A stretch of DNA of 64,000 bases, taken from Sipunculus nudus. Its lineage: Eukaryota; Annelida; Sipuncula; Golfingiida; Sipunculidae. The stretch lies in NCBI GenBank assembly GCA_026874595.1, contig CM049318.1:56837750-56901749 (forward strand). Reading direction: 5' to 3'. Made by a program: the position numbers and the translations under genes. Under the pieces are notes generated by a model. That model was not told the origin of the DNA and made no database searches. It saw nothing but the letters and a program-made list of their open reading frames with translations. Shown one piece after another: positions 57,832-64,000 of the stretch (its first letter is position 1; the number at the start of each line of letters is the position of its first letter).

Positions 57832-59490
57832 TCTTTACAGTAATTTTCATGGGTATATAGGAAATATATATATACATTACTTCAGCAACATAAAATGTTA
57901 ATTTATGTCAATTGTTACCAATGTCAGGTAATGTAAAATATTAATCTTTCATGAACTAATGACTAATGTGACGCTCAGTGGGTGTAATTAATGGTATAAA
58001 AAGGCTTGATTTTTATACTGATTATTGAAGCTGTTTTAGTTCTTTCTATGAACTTATGCGATGACACCCTGCACAAAACATATTTGTTCAATTTACATTA
58101 CCGCTTAGCTCAAACTTCCAAATGTGAAATGAAAATTATAATTGGTCAGTCTGAAAATACACAATTTAGCTACCTTTTGTTTCTGTATACTGGTGAAAGC
58201 TATCCAAAATAAAGAGCGCTTAAATCTTGGAAATGCTTCGCATCAGATCATGAAAATCTAACTTTTTGTTCATATTTTACTCAAAAAAGACAAAAAAAAA
58301 ACACAGTTAAGTTTTGTGAGGTTAGTCCTGCCAGGGCGTTAGTATTTATGTTTGCTACTAAAAGGCATAAAATAAAACTAAATCCCATGCATCAATTTTA
58401 AATACTCGTAAAGGCCGTGCCATCTCTCATCACTAAGGGGGGGGGGGGGGGGGGGGACGGTCAGAGAGTCGTAAATAAGTTATATAATTTCCCGTCAGGT
58501 GGCAGTAACTCCTAAGGGTTGCGATAAAGCGCAACGATAAAAGCGATAAAAGTTTGATATCTTATTTGCTGAATCGACTAGTTCAGTCCATTGTTCTTTG
58601 CCTTACTTTCTGTACTGCTCTATTTGAGGATCGTTCTTTTATCATGCAAGGGAATTTTTAAATAAGAGCATAAAATTGAAGTACTTTAAACACAATATCT
58701 TTGGAATTATGCATAAGAAAATGAAGGATTTCATGTGAAACATGTCATGAAAAATATGCAATATCTACACAAGAATGCTTGTTGATTGATATAAGTATAA
58801 TGCAGAAATAAAACTGCAAATATCTGTGTGCATGCTCTCGGGTCCGCAGCGCATGTACAGCAATGTTCACCATAAGAGCAAAGACTTGCTTTCCAAACTT
58901 TTCTTTATTTCCTCGTTATCGCCATGTACCGAGCCTCTAAACTTTGAAATCTTGTTACACCTTTATACAAATCAGTTTAAACCCGTTTAAAAATACCATA
59001 TGCAATTGAAAAGACAGATCAATTTTGCAATATCGGTTTACGCGTTCACATCAAAACTTGGCGCCGCCGCAATTTCGCGCCATAGCGAGACAGCGTTGAG
59101 TTTCTCTAAAGAGAACACTAAAGAGAATGTTTATGCCATTCTTAAACAGATTAAACCCACATAAAAGCTATACCATTAATAGGCTATACAGTCCTGCCAA
59201 ATTACTTTTTTTACTGAAAGTGACTCTAATTACTTATTTTTTCAACAGCACTATTTTTCCTATTTGTTTTTCACAATTTCTGTGTATATAAATATCCAGC
59301 ATAGATTCCAGCATCATCAGGCAGGGGCAAGTGCACCGTGCATGTCTCCGAAACTGCTCAGAAATATCATTAAAAAATTATTTAATAACATGTCAGCAAC
59401 AGCCATTAACCTTCGACCATTTACCTTTCTCCGCCCATACAGTCGAGCCCGATTTTTTTTACATATCGTACAAAAGGGCCAGAATTAGGC
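57832..59490. other. Intergenic stretch with poly-G run and a CpG-richer patch
   Basis: A run of 20 G at 58437-58456. At 59058-59098 CTTGGCGCCGCCGCAATTTC is followed by GCGCC, much more CpG-rich than the surroundings and including an E2F-like TTTCGCGCC. It could belong to a promoter, but no gene start was found beside it. Confidence 0.4.
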
Positions 59491-59947
59491 CACTGACAGT
59501 GTGAGTCCATATGCTCAGCATGATGTTGTCGAGTCCACACCTTCCGAGTCCGAGTTAAGTCCGAGTGCTTGAAGTTCGAGTCCAAGTTCGTCTGATTCGA
59601 GTCCGAGTCATTTGGCACCCAAGTCCGAGTACAATGCAAATCTCCTTGTTAAAAGAAACTTAAGAGATTTGTTGAGATATGTTGGAAATAAGAGATTATC
59701 AGGTGTATTTAAATGATAGTTTACAGCTTTTAACTGGAATGTTTATTACATTTACCTCCCTAATACAGAGGTATAGAGATTGGCATGTTTACTCTTATTT
59801 TTTTTTTAAATATTTTGTTAGAGATTTTTTTTCCCTATTGGCTCGATTCCTCACTTCCGAGTCCGAGTGCACGTCCGACTACAGGAACCCCAAGTCCGAG
59901 AACCTGAAAAAGTGGACTCAAATTCGGACTCGAGTCCTACATCAGTG
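59491..59947. mobile_element. Second GACTC-rich element, inverted relative to 44249-44893
   Basis: The right end GACTCGAGTCCTACATCAGT plus G matches, inverted, the left end of the 44249 element with one change. The interior has many GAGTCCGAGT words. The left end is probably CACTGACAGTG at 59491. No matching target duplication was found, so the left limit is uncertain. Confidence 0.5.
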
Positions 59948-61036
59948 ATGCTAAGATTTAGATTTACATTAACTCCAAACCGGTGTCTGAGTGGTTCCAG
60001 AAATGACAAAAATATTTTGATTCTTGCTGTAAAACAAACAACAAATTACAATCAACAACAAAAAGGAAACATATGCACCATCTGCACATAACAATTTGTT
60101 AACATGTAAAAATGAAGAAAGTTACCAAATGATGAAATCTCTGTTATTGTTTGCACTTTTTTAAAAGTGTTTGGAGAAAGTAATGGGGTATATTTGTGGC
60201 CCCGTATTTTGTCAAAGTTATCTAATTCCGTCATTCACCAGGTTAGACTCAAACAGGTCTAAACAGTACACAGGAGTAATCAACAAAAGTCAAACGTGGA
60301 CAACAACGAAGATCTTTATTGAGACTTGTAGCATAATATATATATATAAATCTTTACATGGAAACAACAAAAGCATGCCATTTAAATTGATGTAATTAAT
60401 TGAAATTTAATCCGGTGCCTTTGTTAATATCAAATAAACATTGATGCCGAAAGCGTGCACTACGGAAAGCGCAGAAAAACACACGTTATTATACGACGAA
60501 TCCTTAAATACTTGATCCCTATTTAGATGATAGTGCAAATAAACATCCCCTTCAAATGCAAGATCGGGCATTTTGTCCAAACATACTTTTTAAACAGTAA
60601 AAAGCTTCATCCGACCCTGGTATCAAATGGCTTACCCCTTTCAGAAATATAATAGAACTCATACATACCAGAGTCAGTTATATATTGCCTTGATACGAAT
60701 CAGATCGTATGATCGATTTACTCATGGGCATAAAAGTGGGGGTGCAGCAGTTGACCAGAACCCAACATTGAAATTTAGACCTACACAAATTATAACTGAA
60801 AATTAATTTTCCTGTATAACTGTACATGTAGCGGTCAGCTGCACGTTAAAGTGTACTCTGATTAAATTGTAATCTTTACAAGCGTGGCAACATTTTAATA
60901 TAATCGCAGCGCCAAATATTTAGTTACTATAGAGCATTATTTTATGACAATGTCTCGTGTATGGCGCTTTTGAATAAGCTATATGTATGGAAAGGGAGCT
61001 TTAAATCTTGTGTAATAATAATGATATTAACAATAA
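59948..61036. other. Intergenic stretch, nothing recognised
   Basis: AT-rich without element ends or exon-like blocks that I can support. Confidence 0.45.
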
Positions 61037-62260
61037 CAAGCCTAAAGCCCGAATGCGAACCTGTGCAATAAAATTTACAACAGGTATAATCCTTCATTGT
61101 TTACATACTTTTCATACCATTATTTGAAAAGTACATGACTATTTTCATAATGCACTTGTTGCACATGTACAAAGAAAGTACTGAACATTTTGGACCTGAG
61201 TATATGTCCGAATTATAAAAACATCACTCCTGAGATACTGGCATGGATGTTCACTATGCAGAAATAATTGTAGGCGGCGCCACCACTTTGCGTATGAGGA
61301 AACCTCCCCTGATGCAAAGTTTCAGGCAGGTACGTCAAACCACAAATTTATGTTCACAGAAATACAACGCAAAAACATCTTTAGGTGTCGCCACCAGTCA
61401 GATCCCTCTTTAATTCTTGCATTGTGCTAAAGCTATTTATATGCATCATGCCTTCTGATCGGGGATCGGAAAGCCTAGCTCAGCCGAACCCCGACTCAGG
61501 CGTAGCTAACGGGCCAGGTCTGGCTACTGCTGTGACTCCTTTCTTGTCGTGTAGCACATTCTGAAAAAGTTGGCTGTCTGCCAAAGCTGTTTACAGATAC
61601 AGACAAAGTCTTGGCCTGATGCCAAACTTGAAACAATGTTGGCCCTATGCAAAATCTATTTACATATGCTGACAAAATATTTTCTTGTTACAGGATCTGA
61701 TACAGTGTGTTTCAAAATGCAAAAACTGTTTATACATACTCAGATATTTTTTGCTACAATGTTTTTCAAGCTGACATATTCATAAGTTTTGTTTAACAAA
61801 ATATTTAGAATGAAACAGATGCCTATTGAAAGCAAAATCATATTAGAGATATATTAATTTATCTTGTGCATAAATTGTACTACGAGGTCCATTTACTTAG
61901 CCATAAATCATTTAAGCACACTTGAACACGACCACCTAAGAATAATTTTTGTGCGTTGTTGAAGAGTTTGACACAGTACATTTGCAGAAGAAGTTTATTC
62001 TAGCCCTCAGTTTGATATAGGCCTGCTTGGATACATGACCAACTTCAGCTTTCTATAACTTTCCAAAAATAACTGAAACCAAGCTATTCTTCCATACTTG
62101 AGAGAACCCTACCCTAAAATCATTCTTGTGAAATGTTAAACAATTTGGCTTGACAGTTTCACAAAAAAAGTTGTTTTTTTTTTAATTAGGGTCTGAAAGA
62201 GGCTTAAATGATTGTTTTTTTACTGATAAAAAAGAGATCGATGTGGGTGGCGTCAATAAA
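61037..62260 (-). mobile_element. Inverted family A fragment
   Basis: The family A right end appears on the minus strand at 61037-61065 (CAAG, then GAATGCGAACCTGTGC on the plus strand). It is followed by ACAGGTATAAT, GGCGGCGCCACC near 61275, GTGTCGCCACCAG near 61386, TGGCTGTCTGCCAAAGC near 61570 and CACCTAAGAATAATTTTTGT near 61931, all inverted matches to 23800-26260. The left end is not found, so it is truncated at roughly 62260. Confidence 0.6.
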
Positions 62261-62524
62261 ACCTCATTTTCATATATGAGTTATGTAGTGAACATTTACA
62301 TCTAATCTGGTGATGCTATATGTATGTGAGATTGCAATTGTCAGCATACTTACTAGACTAACTGACTATAAGTTAAATTTCCCGTAATTCTGCCATCAAT
62401 ACCGGAACTTGAACATTTTGAAGAAATTGAGACATAAAGCGAAACGGTTGGAACGCCGGACATGTGCGCCACCAATAAGGGTTGGAATATTTTCCCCTGA
62501 GCAATTTTGGTAGTTGGTAACAAA

Positions 62525-62537
62525 TGGGGGCTCGTCC
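62525..62537 (+). other. Possible LTR-element primer-binding site (tRNA-Pro type)
   Basis: TGGGGGCTCGTCC is complementary to the last 13 bases of eukaryotic tRNA-Pro including CCA. It sits two bases after a CA, as in many LTR elements. No second LTR, polypurine tract or gag-pol sequence was found nearby, so at most this is a relic. Confidence 0.3.
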
Positions 62538-62898
62538 AATACGAAATCCATCCTTGGGGCCCACGGATTGGTGGTTTGAAGTAATTAGGCAATTAACGCA
62601 ATCTAGTTCACCAAAATGTTAAGTTTATCTTGTTTTGATAGCTGAACACTAGGTGTGTCAGGGGGTAACATAAAGCGGACTGAATTGTGACATAAAAGCA
62701 TTTGACCCTAGACCTAGTTTCGGAGCCATAAGATATACATTTTTAATTGTGTAATAAGTGGAGCAGATATTTGATTCGATTTCAGGACACTCTTTTGTAA
62801 GTCTTTTTCCCTTGACAATCCTTGAATTATATTCACCATCAGTGGGCGGTTAGTCCTTGGCTTCATGGGTGAATAAAACGGCTATGACTTGAATGGAT

Positions 62899-63122
62899 TC
62901 ACGCAGGTTGGAACTGACACTGTTCAGCTGACGACACCCACTCACGCAGACGTGCCCTCGCGTCTCGCAGGTTCTTTTGCATGTACACGAAGTTCTCGTG
63001 GTAGATGTTGAGGTCGAAGATGAGTGCGGCAACCAAGAAACTAAAGACGATCAGGAGCCCCGTCACGCCAATTATTACAGCTCCTTCTGCTTCCGCAGGT
63101 TCTTTTTCCACCAGGAGATCTT
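62899..63122 (-). CDS. Putative terminal exon of an unrecognised single-pass membrane protein
   Basis: On the minus strand an acceptor TTTTACAG (63130-63123) precedes a 74-codon frame ending at a TGA (62901-62899). It reads DLLVEKEPAEAEGAVIIGVT, GLLIVFSFLVAALIFDLNIY, HENFVYMQKNLRDARARLRE and WVSSAEQCQFQPA. The AVIIGVTGLLIVFSFLVAALIF part is a clear transmembrane helix, preceded by an acidic stretch and followed by a charged, helix-prone tail. Entry phase requires one base from the previous exon. Base composition is richer in GC than the flanks, supporting coding. I do not recognise the family. Upstream exons should lie at higher coordinates and were not identified; a Cys-rich frame ending at 63346 (donor-like GTAGTC) does not join in phase. 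Confidence 0.45.
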
Positions 63123-64000
63123 CTGTAAAACCAAAAATTCCATATTATTAGGAATGAGAATTGTGCGGCCCATGACGCTCAATTTCTTCACACTCCCAAG
63201 TTGTTTCCATCGAAACATGAGATTCCCTGAACAATACAAGGCATAGACAGCGCATTGATCTGACAAAAAATTCCAAGGCAATATCTAAAATGGTTCTTGA
63301 GATAATGCGCGGCTGAAAGTGAGCGAATGTGGTGACTACCTTGTCACAACCGATGTCTCTGATTGAGCTACATTCGTTCATACAAGTTTTGATAGACACT
63401 CTTTAGGCTTCGGTTACGACCATTGGCCGTGCTCACACTACTGCAAAATCAAACACACACAACAGCAAAAGACCGTATGTAACAATAGTCAAGCGTAATA
63501 ACAGACACTGGACATACCTATACAAATGCATATTTTAATAATAGTAAGAAAATAAATACATCTCGAAGCCCGGGGCGTATTGTAATATCAGGCAAAAATT
63601 CATTTGGATGCACACCAAAGGGGTAAAAAAAGTCGGCTGTAAATACAAGTTTACCATTCCACTTAGCTGACCTTCTCTTGTTACTTATTTGAAATAGTGT
63701 AGTTAAAAAACTAATGATTTGTCTAGTTTATATAAAGTGACAGCGTGCTTGTATGTCCTGAGCTGTTGTCAGAAATGACTAAAATATTCGCATCTTCATC
63801 GAGCGTCATAGTGCGGTCCTCGTATGAGTATGTAAAGTCGACCCAGTGCTATAGCCCGTTTCACCACCTGCTGTCCACCTGTTTATAGTAGATAATTTTC
63901 TTAAAAGATTATATTTTTCAATAATTTCCTAGAAAACTACATATGGAAGTGACAACCTAAAAAATAAAAATAAATCCCCAGTTTATGTTTTACAACTTTT
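63123..64000. other. Flank of the minus-strand exon
   Basis: Probably intron or upstream region of the minus-strand gene. No second exon in a compatible phase could be supported. Confidence 0.35.

Noticed and set aside
63148-63399. Cys-rich minus-strand frame CMNECSSIRDIGCDK as the exon before 63122
   Set aside because: Its donor-like GTAGTC gives phase 0, but the terminal exon needs one carried base; joining them creates an early stop.

Overview
This is an animal nuclear genome window: AT-rich, with intron-split genes (GT-AG introns from 0.1 to 7 kb), no operons, and about 30 of 64 kb made of mobile-element copies. Animal-type ABCB6 and ALDH9A1 proteins, together with GTCC-rich, internally tandem-repeated elements of the kind known from bivalves, suggest a mollusc or another lophotrochozoan. 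That placement is an inference.

Layout. (1) 98-14014, + strand: the last eight coding exons of an ABCB6-like ABC half-transporter, encoding the whole nucleotide-binding domain. Its earlier exons lie left of the window. Its introns hold several small inverted-repeat elements, a 2000-bp element with TA target duplication, a complete 2.7-kb family A element and a 1.3-kb family C element. (2) 14015-34281: no gene recognised. It contains an 8.9-kb nest of elements inside elements (20397-29300) and a short GC-rich exon-like block at 31741-31803. (3) 34290-54502, + strand: a complete nine-exon ALDH9A1-like aldehyde dehydrogenase of about 514 residues, with all catalytic residues and a mitochondrial-type N terminus. 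Every intron longer than 1.5 kb carries repeat copies. (4) 54503-62898: no gene; repeats include a family C element, an inverted family A fragment and a possible LTR-element relic. (5) 62899-63122, - strand: one apparent terminal exon of an unrecognised membrane protein.

The most interesting signal is in the repeats. Three element families (A, B and C here) have different ends but share internal units that contain the 12-bp palindrome GGTGGCGCCACC. A and B carry a terminal sequence on the left whose inverted copy lies subterminally on the right, just inside a palindrome, followed by CTTG and a T run; a GTCC-rich tract follows the left end. This matches the published architecture of non-autonomous Helentron elements. 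C starts TC after a host A and ends CTAG before a host T, with a small hairpin inside the right end, as canonical Helitrons do. Family A appears to be a chimera that contains a C tail. At 20397-29300 an A element sits inside a B element that sits inside another B element, which gives an order of insertion.

The two main genes have no obvious joint function. ABCB6 exports porphyrin or metal conjugates at organelle or plasma membranes; ALDH9A1 oxidises aminoaldehydes for carnitine or betaine synthesis. Coding calls rest on exact phase continuity across every splice junction plus family motifs. Element boundaries were read by eye from repeated ends and have not been checked by alignment.
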